From Janthinobacterium agaricidamnosum (GTDB lineage Bacteria > Pseudomonadota > Gammaproteobacteria > Burkholderiales > Burkholderiaceae_D), in the NCBI RefSeq assembly GCF_003667705.1, contig NZ_CP033019.1:3720001-3784000 (forward strand): DNA of 64,000 nucleotides, given 5' to 3'. Positions within the stretch are counted from its first letter, which is position 1. Every line of letters begins with the position of its first letter. Under the pieces are notes generated by a model. The model was not told the DNA's origin. It made no database searches and saw nothing but the letters and a program-made list of their open reading frames with translations. Below, piece by piece: positions 52,278 through 60,775 of the stretch. Position numbers and translations under genes: made by a program.

Positions 52278-54947
52278 TCAGGCCGCGCTGCGCGCTTCAA
52301 GCAGCAACTGTCGTATCTCCGGCACGCAGGAGCCGCAATTGCCGCCCGCCTTGACGCAGGCCGTCACCTGCGCCGTCGTCTCCAGTTTTTGCCCGGCGAT
52401 GGCCGCGCAAATGGTGTTGCGCCCCACGCCAAAGCACGAGCACACGATGGGACCGGCGTCCACGCCCTTGCCGATGGGCTGGCCCAGCAGCACGCCGGCG
52501 CGATCAAGCGCATCCATTTGCGCATGCGCAAACAGGCTGGCCAGCCAGCTGCGCGACGGCAGGTCGGGACGGGGCGAGACATACACGCATTGCGCGATGC
52601 GTCCCTCGTCCAGGTGCACGGCGCGGTACACGCCGGCGCTGGCATCCGCGTAATCGAGCCAGTCGGCGTTGTCGTCCGTGACGCCGAGCAGCGCGCGCGC
52701 CCAGGCGCCGAGATCCTCGATGCGCTGGCGGCCCGCCAGTTCGTAGCGCAGGAACTGCTCGCCCTGGATGCGCGTCCAGTGCGCCACGCCGTCCAGGGTC
52801 AAGGGCGTGCGGCTCAGGACAAACGCATGCCAGTGCACGCGGAACTGTTCGATGCGCACGGGCGTGTGCTTGAATTCCGGCTCGCCCGAGACGGGGTCGA
52901 CGACCGGATTGACGACGGCGCCCACGCGCGCGTCGGACGCATTCGCGTCGCTCCAGTGGATGGGCACGAAGACCTGGCCGCGCGCGATGCCGCCGCCATG
53001 CACGACGCGCGCCACCATCGCGCCCCAGGCGCTGGAAATGCGCGCCAGCTCGCCCTCGCGCACGCCGTACAGCAGCGCATCCTGCGGGTGGAGGTCGATG
53101 AACGCTTCGACGACGTGGCCCGACAGTTTGGCCGCCTTGCCCGTGCGCGTCATCGTATGCCACTGGTCGCGCACCCGGCCCGTGTTCAGGATCAGCGGAT
53201 AGTCCTCGCCGGGCATGTTGTGCGGCGCGCGCGGCGCCGTGGGCACGAAGCGCGCGCGCCCGTCCGCATGGGCGAAGCGGCCGTCGCCGAACAGGCGCGC
53301 CCGGCCCTGCGGCCACTGCTGCGGCGCCAGGGCGTCGTACTGCGCCGCATCCAGATTGTCCAGGCCCGCCAGATTGAACAGGCGCGCCATTTCCGCTCCG
53401 TTGCGGAAGGTCGACAGCCGTGCGTGTTCGGCAAAAATGGCTTGCGGCGCCGCGAAATCGAAGCCGTCATAACCCATGCGGCGCGCCACGTCGCATAGCA
53501 CGTCCCAGTCGGCGCGCGCCTCGCCCGGCGCCGGCAGAAACGCGCGCTGGCGCGAGATGCGCCGCTCCGAGTTCGTCACCGTGCCATCCTTTTCGCCCCA
53601 GCCCAGGGCCGGCAGCAGCACGTCGGCATGGACGTTCGTGTCCGACTGCGCGCTGATGTCCGACACCACCACCAGCTCGCACCTGGCCAGCGCGCGGCGC
53701 ACCTGGTCGGCGTCCGGCATGCTGACCAGGGGATTGGTGGCGATGATCCACACGGCTTTGACCTTGCCCGCCTCGATCGCGTGGAACAGGTCCACCGCCT
53801 TCAAGCCCGGTTTGGCGGCGATGCGCGGAGAGTCCCAGAAGGTTTGTACGGTGTCGCGGTGCAGCGGATTGTCCAGTTCAAGGTGCGCCGCCAGCATGTT
53901 GGCCAGCCCGCCCACTTCGCGCCCGCCCATGGCGTTCGGCTGGCCCGTGAGCGAAAACGGTCCCATGCCGGGCTGGCCGATGCGCCCCGTCGCCAGGTGG
54001 CAGTTGATGATGCTGTTGACCTTGTCCGTACCGGAGGACGACTGGTTCACGCCCTGCGAAAAGGCCGTGACGACCTTGCGCGTGGCGGCAAACGCCTGGT
54101 AAAACGCCAGCAGGGCTTGCGGGTCGACCTTGCAGATGCGCGCTACCTGCAAGGGGTCGCCGCAGTCCGCGTGGGCGGCCGCCAGCGCTGCGTCGAGGCC
54201 GCGGCTGTGCCGCGTGACGAAAGCGTCGGCGATCACGCCCTCCTTCGCCAGATAGCACAGCAAGCCGTTGAACAGCCACACGTCGGTGCCCGGTTTCACG
54301 GGCAAATGCAGGTCGGCCAGCTCGCAGGTGGCCGTGCGGCGCGGGTCGATCACCACCAGCTTCATCTCCGGCCGGGTTTCGCGGATGCGGGCGATGCGCT
54401 GGAACAAAATCGGGTGGCACCAGGCCGTGTTCGAGCCCACCAGCACGACCATGTCGGCCAGCTCCAGGTCTTCATAGCAGCCGGGCACGATGTCTTCGCC
54501 GAACGCGCGCTTGTGGCCGGCGACGGCCGAGGACATGCACAGGCGCGAATTGGTGTCGATGTTCGCGCTGCCCACATAGCCCTTCATGAATTTGTTGGCG
54601 ATGTAATAGTCTTCCGTCAGCAGCTGGCCCGAGACATACAGGGCGACGGCGTCGGGGCCGTGCTCATCGATGATGGCGCGCAGGCCGCCGGCCACCTGGT
54701 CCAGCGCGGCATCCCAGGAAGCGCGCCGCAGCACGCCGTCGGCGCGCACCTGCGGGTAGAGCAGGCGCTGTTCGAGGTCCAGGGTGTCGCCCAGGGCCGA
54801 ACCTTTCACGCACAGGCGGCCCAGGTTGGCCGGGTGCGTTGTATCGCCGGCGATGCGGATGGCGCCGTCGGGCAGGCGTGTCGCTTCCACGCCGCAGCCG
54901 ACGCCGCAGTACGGGCAAGTGGTTTTCACGGGCGTGCAGCTGGTCAT
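52278..54947 (-). CDS. nasA: assimilatory nitrate reductase catalytic subunit with C-terminal BFD domain
   Basis: 889 residues. N-terminal [4Fe-4S] ligands Cys11, Cys14, Cys18 and Cys46 (CPYCGVGCG, RLCVKG), then the bis-MGD molybdopterin domains (YVSGQLLTEDYYIANKFMKG, SSAVAGHKRAFGEDIVPGCYEDLELADMVVLVGSN) and a molydopterin dinucleotide-binding domain. The C-terminal ~60 residues are a BFD-like [2Fe-2S] domain with CSCFGVGRNTIC and CVKAGGNCGSC, which accepts electrons from the FAD reductase encoded upstream. Reduces nitrate to nitrite in the cytoplasm. ATG 54947 begins MTSCTPVKTTC. Confidence 0.95.
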   Translation of the reverse strand: MTSCTPVKTTCPYCGVGCGVEATRLPDGAIRIAGDTTHPANLGRLCVKGSALGDTLDLEQRLLYPQVRADGVLRRASWDAALDQVAGGLRAIIDEHGPDAVALYVSGQLLTEDYYIANKFMKGYVGSANIDTNSRLCMSSAVAGHKRAFGEDIVPGCYEDLELADMVVLVGSNTAWCHPILFQRIARIRETRPEMKLVVIDPRRTATCELADLHLPVKPGTDVWLFNGLLCYLAKEGVIADAFVTRHSRGLDAALAAAHADCGDPLQVARICKVDPQALLAFYQAFAATRKVVTAFSQGVNQSSSGTDKVNSIINCHLATGRIGQPGMGPFSLTGQPNAMGGREVGGLANMLAAHLELDNPLHRDTVQTFWDSPRIAAKPGLKAVDLFHAIEAGKVKAVWIIATNPLVSMPDADQVRRALARCELVVVSDISAQSDTNVHADVLLPALGWGEKDGTVTNSERRISRQRAFLPAPGEARADWDVLCDVARRMGYDGFDFAAPQAIFAEHARLSTFRNGAEMARLFNLAGLDNLDAAQYDALAPQQWPQGRARLFGDGRFAHADGRARFVPTAPRAPHNMPGEDYPLILNTGRVRDQWHTMTRTGKAAKLSGHVVEAFIDLHPQDALLYGVREGELARISSAWGAMVARVVHGGGIARGQVFVPIHWSDANASDARVGAVVNPVVDPVSGEPEFKHTPVRIEQFRVHWHAFVLSRTPLTLDGVAHWTRIQGEQFLRYELAGRQRIEDLGAWARALLGVTDDNADWLDYADASAGVYRAVHLDEGRIAQCVYVSPRPDLPSRSWLASLFAHAQMDALDRAGVLLGQPIGKGVDAGPIVCSCFGVGRNTICAAIAGQKLETTAQVTACVKAGGNCGSCVPEIRQLLLEARSAA

Positions 54948-54969
54948 GGGCGTATCCTGTTGGTCGCTG

Positions 54970-56196
54970 TCAGGCGGCCTGGGCGCACAGCGCCTGGCCA
55001 AACAATAAATGGGCGCGCAGCTTGCTGATGTCGCGGCGCTGCTGGATCAGGTCGAAATACCACGGACCGTCCTGCACGTCGCCATACAGCACGGCGCCGG
55101 CCAGGCGGCTGCCCTGCACCACGAGCCGCTTGTAGACGCCACGCCTCGGATCGCGCAGCACCAGGTCTTCGCTGCCCTCGCCGCCGATGATGTCGCCGGC
55201 CGAATACAGGTCGATGCCCGTCACTTTCAATTTGGTGGCGCTGGCTTGCTGCACGTAGCGGCGGTGCCCGGCGCCGGCCAGATGCGCGCCGCACACGCGC
55301 GCCTGTTCCCATATGGGCGCGACCAGACCGAAGGTGGCGCGCCGGTGCTGCACGCATTCGCCCACGGCGTACACGCGCGGGTCGTAGCTTTGCAGGCAGT
55401 CGTCGACGACGATGGCCCGTTCGCAGTGCAGGCCGGCCGCTTGCGCCAGCGCGATGTTGGGACGCACGCCGGCCGTCATCACCACCAAGTCGGCGGGGAT
55501 CGACGTACCATCGGCAAAGCGGACTCCCTGCACGCGGCCGGTGCCGAGGATTTCCGCCGTTTGCGCCTGCATCAAAAACCGCAGGCCGCGCGCTTCCAGC
55601 GCCGATTTCAGCAGCATCGATGCGGGCGCGTCGAGCTGCTGGTTCATCAGCGCGCCGCTCATGTGCACCACGGTCACATCCATGCCCTGGCGCTGCAGGC
55701 CGTTGGCCGCTTCCAGTCCCAGCAAGCCGCCGCCGATGACGACCGCGTGGCGGTGCTGGCGCGCCGCCCGCAGCATGGTGTCGACATCGTCGATGTCGCG
55801 AAAACCGATCACGCCGGGCAGCTCGTGGCCCGGCACGGGCACGATGAAGGGCGTGGAACCGGTGGCCAGCAGCAGGCGGTCATAGCGCACCTCGATGCCC
55901 GACAGCGCCTGCACGGTGCGCGCCTGGCGGTCGATGTGCACCACGGGGTCGCCCGCGTGCAGGGTGATGCCGTTGTGGGCATACCAGTCGCGCGTGTGCA
56001 GCATGATGTCGTCCACCGTCTTTTCGCCGGCCAGCACGGGAGACAGCAGGATGCGGTTGTAATTGCCGTGCGGTTCGGCGCCGAAGACGGTGATGTCGTA
56101 CAGGTCCGGCGCGAGTTTCAGCAATTCCTCGACCGTGCGCATGCCGGCCATGCCGTTGCCGACCACGACTAAAGACGGCCGTGCGGCGGTGTTCAC
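54970..56196 (-). CDS. FAD/NAD(P)H-dependent reductase of the nitrate reductase system
   Basis: 408 residues, related to the N-terminal half of NirB. VVVGNGMAGMRTVEELL is the FAD loop, HAVVIGGGLLGLEAANGLQRQG the NAD(P)H loop, and YAVGECVQHR the second FAD contact. It lacks a BFD [2Fe-2S] domain of its own, while NasA carries one, so electrons probably pass NAD(P)H to FAD here and then to NasA. Start GTG 56196 overlaps the nirD stop (GTGA); GTG 56208 is an alternative. It sits between nirD and nasA in the operon. Confidence 0.87.
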   Translation of the reverse strand: MNTAARPSLVVVGNGMAGMRTVEELLKLAPDLYDITVFGAEPHGNYNRILLSPVLAGEKTVDDIMLHTRDWYAHNGITLHAGDPVVHIDRQARTVQALSGIEVRYDRLLLATGSTPFIVPVPGHELPGVIGFRDIDDVDTMLRAARQHRHAVVIGGGLLGLEAANGLQRQGMDVTVVHMSGALMNQQLDAPASMLLKSALEARGLRFLMQAQTAEILGTGRVQGVRFADGTSIPADLVVMTAGVRPNIALAQAAGLHCERAIVVDDCLQSYDPRVYAVGECVQHRRATFGLVAPIWEQARVCGAHLAGAGHRRYVQQASATKLKVTGIDLYSAGDIIGGEGSEDLVLRDPRRGVYKRLVVQGSRLAGAVLYGDVQDGPWYFDLIQQRRDISKLRAHLLFGQALCAQAA

Positions 56197-56555
56197 AGGG
56201 CCACCCACACCATGCCGCCGAACACGCGCGCCGGCCAGGCGGCCACCGAGTGTTCAGGTGCTTCGATGCACTCGCCGCTGGCCAGGTCGAAGTGCTGCTT
56301 GTAGATGGGCGACGCCACCACGACGCGCTCGCCGATGCTGCCCACCAGGCCGCGCGACAGCACGGAAGCACCGGCGTTCGGGTCGACATTGTCGATGGCG
56401 TACACGCGCGGCGCGGCATCGCCGACGCGGAACACGGCCACGTGCCGGCCGCCCAGCAGCGCGCACACGCCCGTGTCAGGCACGATGTCCGTCAAGGGGC
56501 AGATGGCCACCCAGTTGTCGGCGCTGGCGCTGTTCAATTCATTCATTGCATTCAT
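56193..56555 (-). CDS. nirD: nitrite reductase small subunit
   Basis: 120 residues with the Rieske-type beta fold of NirD (ICPLTDIVPDTGVCALLGGRHVAVFRV, VYAIDNVDPNAGASVLSRGLVG, YKQHFDLASGECIE). The cluster ligands of true Rieske proteins are missing, as usual for NirD. It assists NirB. GGAGG lies 8 nt upstream, inside the end of nirB, and the gap to nirB is 3 nt. Confidence 0.93.
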   Translation of the reverse strand: MNAMNELNSASADNWVAICPLTDIVPDTGVCALLGGRHVAVFRVGDAAPRVYAIDNVDPNAGASVLSRGLVGSIGERVVVASPIYKQHFDLASGECIEAPEHSVAAWPARVFGGMVWVAL

Positions 56556-56558
56556 GGC

Positions 56559-59123
56559 TCACGCCTCCACGGCAAGGATGGGGATCACGGTGTTGCGGCG
56601 TTCAAGGGGCGTGGCGGGCCGGATCTGGCCCCGCTCTTCCACGAACACCACGTTTTCATCGTTCTTCCCGCTGTTGACGAAATGGCGGAAACGCTGGCGC
56701 ACGGCAGGGTTGGAGACGGCTTCCTTCCACTCGCAGGCATAGGTGTCGACCACGTGCTGCATGTCCGCTTCCAGCTCGTGGGCGATGCCCAGGCGGTCGG
56801 CCACGACGACGGCTTTCAGGTAGTCGAGGCCTCCTTCCAGGTTGTCGCGCCACACGCTGGTGCGCTGCAGGCGGTCGGCCGTGCGCACGTAAAACATCAA
56901 AAAGCGGTCGACATAGCGCACCAGGGTCGCTTCATCGAGATCGGATGCCAGCAATTCCGCATGGCGCGGCTTCATGCCGCCGTTGCCGCACACGTACAAA
57001 TTCCAGCCTTTTTCCGTGGCGATCAGGCCGATGTCCTTGCCCTGCGCCTCGGCGCATTCGCGCGTGCAGCCGGAGACGCCGAACTTAATCTTGTGCGGCG
57101 TGCGCAAGCCCTTGTAGCGGTTCTCCAGTTGAATCGCGAAGCCCACGCTGTCGGCCACGCCATAGCGGCACCAGGTGGAGCCGACGCACGATTTCACCGT
57201 GCGCAGCGACTTGCCGTAGGCGTGGCCCGACTCGAAGCCGGCCGCGATCAGCTCTTCCCAGATGGCCGGCAACTGGTCCACGCGCGCGCCGAACAGGTCG
57301 ACCCGCTGGCCGCCCGTGATCTTCGTATAGAGACCGTATTTTTTCGCCACCATGCCCACGGCGATCAAGCCGTCGGCCGTCACCTCGCCGCCCGGCATGC
57401 GCGGCACGACGGAATACGTGCCATCCTTCTGGATATTACCGAGAAAATAATCGTTACTGTCCTGCAGGCTGGCGTGCACGGGCGACAGCACGAAATCGTT
57501 CCAGCAAGACGCCAGGATATTCGCCGCCACAGGCTTGCACACGTCGCAGCCGAGACCCTGTCCATGCGCGGACAGCAGCGCGCCGAAGCTGCGGATTTTC
57601 CCCACGCGCACCAGATGGTGCAATTCCTGGCGCGAATACGCAAAGTGTTCGCACACGTGATTGTTGACGGCCAGGCCCTGCTTCTGCATTTCCGCCTTCA
57701 TGATCTGCGTCACCAGCGGCACGCAGCCGCCGCAGGCCGTGCCGGCTTTCGTGCAGGATTTTAATGCGCCGATGCTGGTCGCGCCATCGGCCACGGCCGC
57801 GCACAGCGCGCCTTTCGACACGTCGTTGCACGAGCAGATTTGCGCCGCCTCGGGCAAGGCATCCACACCGAGTCCCGCCTTTTGCTGGCCGTCCGCCTGC
57901 GGCAGGATGAGGAATTCCGGCGATGCCGGCAGCTCGATCTTGTTGAGCATCATCTGCAAGAGCGTGCCGTATTCGCTGGCGTCGCCCACCATCACACCGC
58001 CCAGCAGGTACTTTCCGCAGTCGGAAACGACGATCTTCTTGTAGATCTGCTTGCGCTCGTCCATGAACTGGTAGGAGCGGCTGCCCGGCGCATTGCCGTG
58101 CGGGTCGCCCAGGCTGGCCACGTCCACGCCCATCAGTTTGAGCTTGGTGCTCATGTCGGCGCCCTTGAACGAGGCTTCGCCCGCTTCTCCTTCTTCCTCC
58201 TGCAGCAGGTGGCGGGCAGCGATGCGCGCCATTTCGTAGCCGGGCGCCACCAGGCCGAACACCAGGCCGCCCCACAGCGCGCATTCGCCGATCGCGTAGA
58301 TGTCCGGGTCGGAGGTGAGGCAGCTGTCGTCGATGGCGATGCCGCCGCGCGGTCCCACGTCCAGGCCGCAGGCGCGCGCCAGCTCGTCACGCGGGCGGAT
58401 GCCGGCCGAGAAGACGATCATGTCCGCTTCCAGGTGGCTGCCGTCGGCGAACTGCATGCGGTGCGTGGCTGATTCGCCCTCAACGATGGCCAGCGTGTTC
58501 TTTTGCGTGTGCACGGTCACGCCCAGCTCCTCGATCTTGCGGCGCAAGACACGCGCGCCGCCCTCGTCCACCTGCACGGCCATCAGGCGCGGCGCGAATT
58601 CCACCACGTGGGTGTCGAGCTTCAAGTCGCGCAAGGCTTTCGCGCATTCGAGGCCCAGCAAGCCGCCGCCGATGACCACGCCCGTTTTCGACTTGGCACC
58701 CCAGGCCAGCATGGCTTCCAGGTCTTCGATGGTGCGGTAGACGAAGCAGCCATCGCGCTCCTTGCCCGGCAGCGGCGGCACGAACGGCGTCGAGCCGGTG
58801 GCGAATACGAGTTTGTCGTAGCTCAAGACCTCGCCCGTGCTGGCAGTGACGGTTTTCGCCGCGCGGTCGATGGACACGGCGCGTGCATTGAGCTTTAACA
58901 CGACGTTGCCCTTGTCGAAGAAGCCGGGCGCCACCAGCGACAGGTCCTCGGCCGATTTGCCGCTGAAAAATTCGGACAGGTGCACCCGGTCGTAAGCGGG
59001 GCGCGGCTCTTCGCACAAGACCGTCACGGACAGGTGCGGCGCGTTGTCCAGGGCCAGGCGTTCGAGGAATTTATGCCCGACCATGCCATGGCCAAGGACG
59101 ACGATGTTCAAGGGGTGGTTCAT
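56559..59123 (-). CDS. nirB: NAD(P)H-dependent nitrite reductase large subunit
   Basis: 854 residues. FAD/NAD(P)H module (VVLGHGMVGHKFLERL, GVVIGGGLLGLECAKALRDL), two BFD-like [2Fe-2S] segments (CSCNDVSKGALC, CTKAGTACGGC), then the sirohaem/[4Fe-4S] ferredoxin-reductase halves with CVGSTWC and CTREC as cluster ligands. Reduces nitrite to ammonium with six electrons in the cytoplasm. GGAG precedes the ATG; the transporter stop is 10 nt upstream. Operon order on this strand: transporter, nirB, nirD, FAD reductase, nasA. Confidence 0.96.
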   Translation of the reverse strand: MNHPLNIVVLGHGMVGHKFLERLALDNAPHLSVTVLCEEPRPAYDRVHLSEFFSGKSAEDLSLVAPGFFDKGNVVLKLNARAVSIDRAAKTVTASTGEVLSYDKLVFATGSTPFVPPLPGKERDGCFVYRTIEDLEAMLAWGAKSKTGVVIGGGLLGLECAKALRDLKLDTHVVEFAPRLMAVQVDEGGARVLRRKIEELGVTVHTQKNTLAIVEGESATHRMQFADGSHLEADMIVFSAGIRPRDELARACGLDVGPRGGIAIDDSCLTSDPDIYAIGECALWGGLVFGLVAPGYEMARIAARHLLQEEEGEAGEASFKGADMSTKLKLMGVDVASLGDPHGNAPGSRSYQFMDERKQIYKKIVVSDCGKYLLGGVMVGDASEYGTLLQMMLNKIELPASPEFLILPQADGQQKAGLGVDALPEAAQICSCNDVSKGALCAAVADGATSIGALKSCTKAGTACGGCVPLVTQIMKAEMQKQGLAVNNHVCEHFAYSRQELHHLVRVGKIRSFGALLSAHGQGLGCDVCKPVAANILASCWNDFVLSPVHASLQDSNDYFLGNIQKDGTYSVVPRMPGGEVTADGLIAVGMVAKKYGLYTKITGGQRVDLFGARVDQLPAIWEELIAAGFESGHAYGKSLRTVKSCVGSTWCRYGVADSVGFAIQLENRYKGLRTPHKIKFGVSGCTRECAEAQGKDIGLIATEKGWNLYVCGNGGMKPRHAELLASDLDEATLVRYVDRFLMFYVRTADRLQRTSVWRDNLEGGLDYLKAVVVADRLGIAHELEADMQHVVDTYACEWKEAVSNPAVRQRFRHFVNSGKNDENVVFVEERGQIRPATPLERRNTVIPILAVEA

Positions 59124-59133
59124 TGCGCTCTCC

Positions 59134-60441
59134 TCAGGCCGCGGCCATGTTCGGTTCGGCCGCCAGGCCCGTGAAACGGGCGGCGATGGCGCACAGGGCC
59201 GAAATCACCACCAGCGCGCTCAGGATGATCAGGGTCTGGCGGATGTCGCCCGTGCCTTTCATCAGGAAACCGGCCGCCACGGCGCCCACGTTGCCGCCCG
59301 CGCCGATGATGCCGGCCACGCCGCCGAGAGCCTTGCTGTCGATGAAGGGCACCAGCGCGTAGGTGGCGCCGCACGCCATGTGGGTGAACAGGCCGAAGAC
59401 CAGCATGGCGATGACGGCCCAGGTGATGCTGTCGACCTTGGCAAACCACAGCAAGCCCACGCCTTCGCCTATCATCAGCATGAACAGCAGGGTCACGCGG
59501 CTGTTCAGGTTGCCGCGCAGGGCCAGTTTGTCGGACATCCAGCCGCCGAGCGCGCGGGCAAACAGGGCCAGCAGGCCGAAGCTGCCGGCGGCCAGGCCGG
59601 CCGATTTCAACGACAGGCCGAAATGGTCGACGTAGTAGACGGCGGCGATGTTGTGGATGAAGATTTCGATGCCGAAGCAGGCGCCGTAGGTGACAAACAG
59701 CAGCCAGACGCGATAATTGCTGCTGGCGGCCTTGAAGCTGTCCCAGCCACCGCTTTTACCACCACCTTTACCGCCTTCGATTGCGGTGCCGGCGGCGCGC
59801 AAGTCCGAGTAATTACCTTCAGGGCAATCCTGCGTATAACGCCAGTACAGCACGGCCATCACCAGCATCAGCACGCCCGGCACCAGCAGGGCCACGCGCC
59901 AGCCCAGCGATTCGGACACGCCCAGCATCAGCACGGCGCCGAGCAGCAGCGGCATCAGCGCCTGCGCCGCGCCGCCGCCCGCATTGCCCCAGCCGGCGGC
60001 GGCCGCGTTTGCCGTGCCGACAACACGCGGGGCGAACATCACGGAGGTGTGATATTGCGTGATGACAAAGCTGGCGCCGACGGCGCCGATGCCCAGGCGG
60101 AAGAACAGAAAGCTTTCATAGCTTTGCGACGCGGCCACGCCCAGCACGGGAATGGCGCCGAGCAGCAGCAAGCCCGTGTACGTCTTGCGGGGGCCGTAGC
60201 GGTCGCACAAGGGCCCGACGATCAGGCGCACGAGGATGGTGATGGCGACGGCCGCGATATTGATGTTCGCCACTTGCGCCAAGGAAAGACCGAACTCGCC
60301 CTTGATGACCGGCATCAGGGGTGCGCAGGCGAACCAGGCGAAGAAACACACGAAAAATGCCATCCACGTCAGGTGGAATGCCCGCATGGGCGGCGTGGCG
60401 AGGGAGAAGAGCGCGATGCGCGTTGCTTTTTGGCTGGCCAT
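59134..60441 (-). CDS. NarK/NasA-type nitrate/nitrite transporter (MFS)
   Basis: 435 residues, 12 membrane helices. The nitrate signature AGWGNAGGGAAQALMPLL in helix 5 and a second glycine-rich signature AGIIGAGGNVGAVAAGFL in helix 11 are both present, and IVGPLCDRYGPRK is the MFS loop 2-3 motif. It imports nitrate for the reductases encoded downstream. First gene of the nitrate operon; its leader contains an ANTAR-type two-hairpin attenuator and its promoter is of sigma-54 type. Confidence 0.95.
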   Translation of the reverse strand: MASQKATRIALFSLATPPMRAFHLTWMAFFVCFFAWFACAPLMPVIKGEFGLSLAQVANINIAAVAITILVRLIVGPLCDRYGPRKTYTGLLLLGAIPVLGVAASQSYESFLFFRLGIGAVGASFVITQYHTSVMFAPRVVGTANAAAAGWGNAGGGAAQALMPLLLGAVLMLGVSESLGWRVALLVPGVLMLVMAVLYWRYTQDCPEGNYSDLRAAGTAIEGGKGGGKSGGWDSFKAASSNYRVWLLFVTYGACFGIEIFIHNIAAVYYVDHFGLSLKSAGLAAGSFGLLALFARALGGWMSDKLALRGNLNSRVTLLFMLMIGEGVGLLWFAKVDSITWAVIAMLVFGLFTHMACGATYALVPFIDSKALGGVAGIIGAGGNVGAVAAGFLMKGTGDIRQTLIILSALVVISALCAIAARFTGLAAEPNMAAA

Positions 60442-60480
60442 GATGGTTTCCCGAAGTATCCCGAAAATAACAAAGATGCA

Positions 60481-60560
60481 AACAAAAACGGCGCCCGCCC
60501 CCGCCGATGAAAAAATCAGCCAGAGCGGACGCCGTTGTCCAAGTGGTCCGTCGTTGGACC
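60481..60560 (-). ncRNA. ANTAR-type two-hairpin antitermination leader with terminator
   Basis: On the minus strand: hairpin P1 GGTCC-AACGAC-GGACC (60560-60545), a 4-nt linker, hairpin P2 GGAC-AACGGC-GTCC (60540-60527), then an intrinsic terminator whose 5' arm AACGGCGTCCGC (60536-60525) overlaps P2 and pairs with GCGGGCGCCGTT (60498-60487), followed by TTTTT. Both hexaloops have A at position 1 and G at position 4, the known ANTAR recognition rule. Binding of a NasT/NasR-type protein to P1-P2 would block the terminator and turn on the nitrate operon. No nasT or nasR gene is in the window. Confidence 0.88.
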
Positions 60561-60607
60561 GTTGTGCGTTTATTCAGGGGATCGCCGTTGATCCGTACCT
60601 TCTGTTT

Positions 60608-60623
60608 AGCAAGCGCCGTGCCA
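60608..60623 (-). promoter_or_regulatory. sigma-54 promoter of the nitrate operon
   Basis: Minus strand TGGCAC-GGCGC-TTGCT (60623-60608), a perfect match to the -24/-12 consensus, placed about 165 nt before the transporter start, so transcription begins near 60597 and runs through the ANTAR leader. Sigma-54 control implies an NtrC-type activator and nitrogen limitation. Confidence 0.85.
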
Positions 60624-60665
60624 GGCCCGTCCCAGGGGCAGGGTGCGTATTTGTAGGGACTTTGC

Positions 60666-60690
60666 GCCAGGTCATGGCACCTGGCGGTGC
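60666..60690. promoter_or_regulatory. overlapping dyads upstream of the sigma-54 promoter (candidate NtrC site)
   Basis: GCCAGGT-N6-ACCTGGC (60666-60685) overlaps GCACC-N4-GGTGC (60677-60690), about 70-95 bp upstream of the predicted start. The second resembles the NtrC half-sites GCAC/GTGC but with spacing one base shorter than consensus, so the call is tentative. Confidence 0.4.
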
Positions 60691-60775
60691 AGGCGCGCCT
60701 CTTCTTGGTGCGTTGCGGAACTCGAAAGTGCAATGTTTGTCTAATTGATATTGAGTTCATGAAGCGGAGGCCGGC

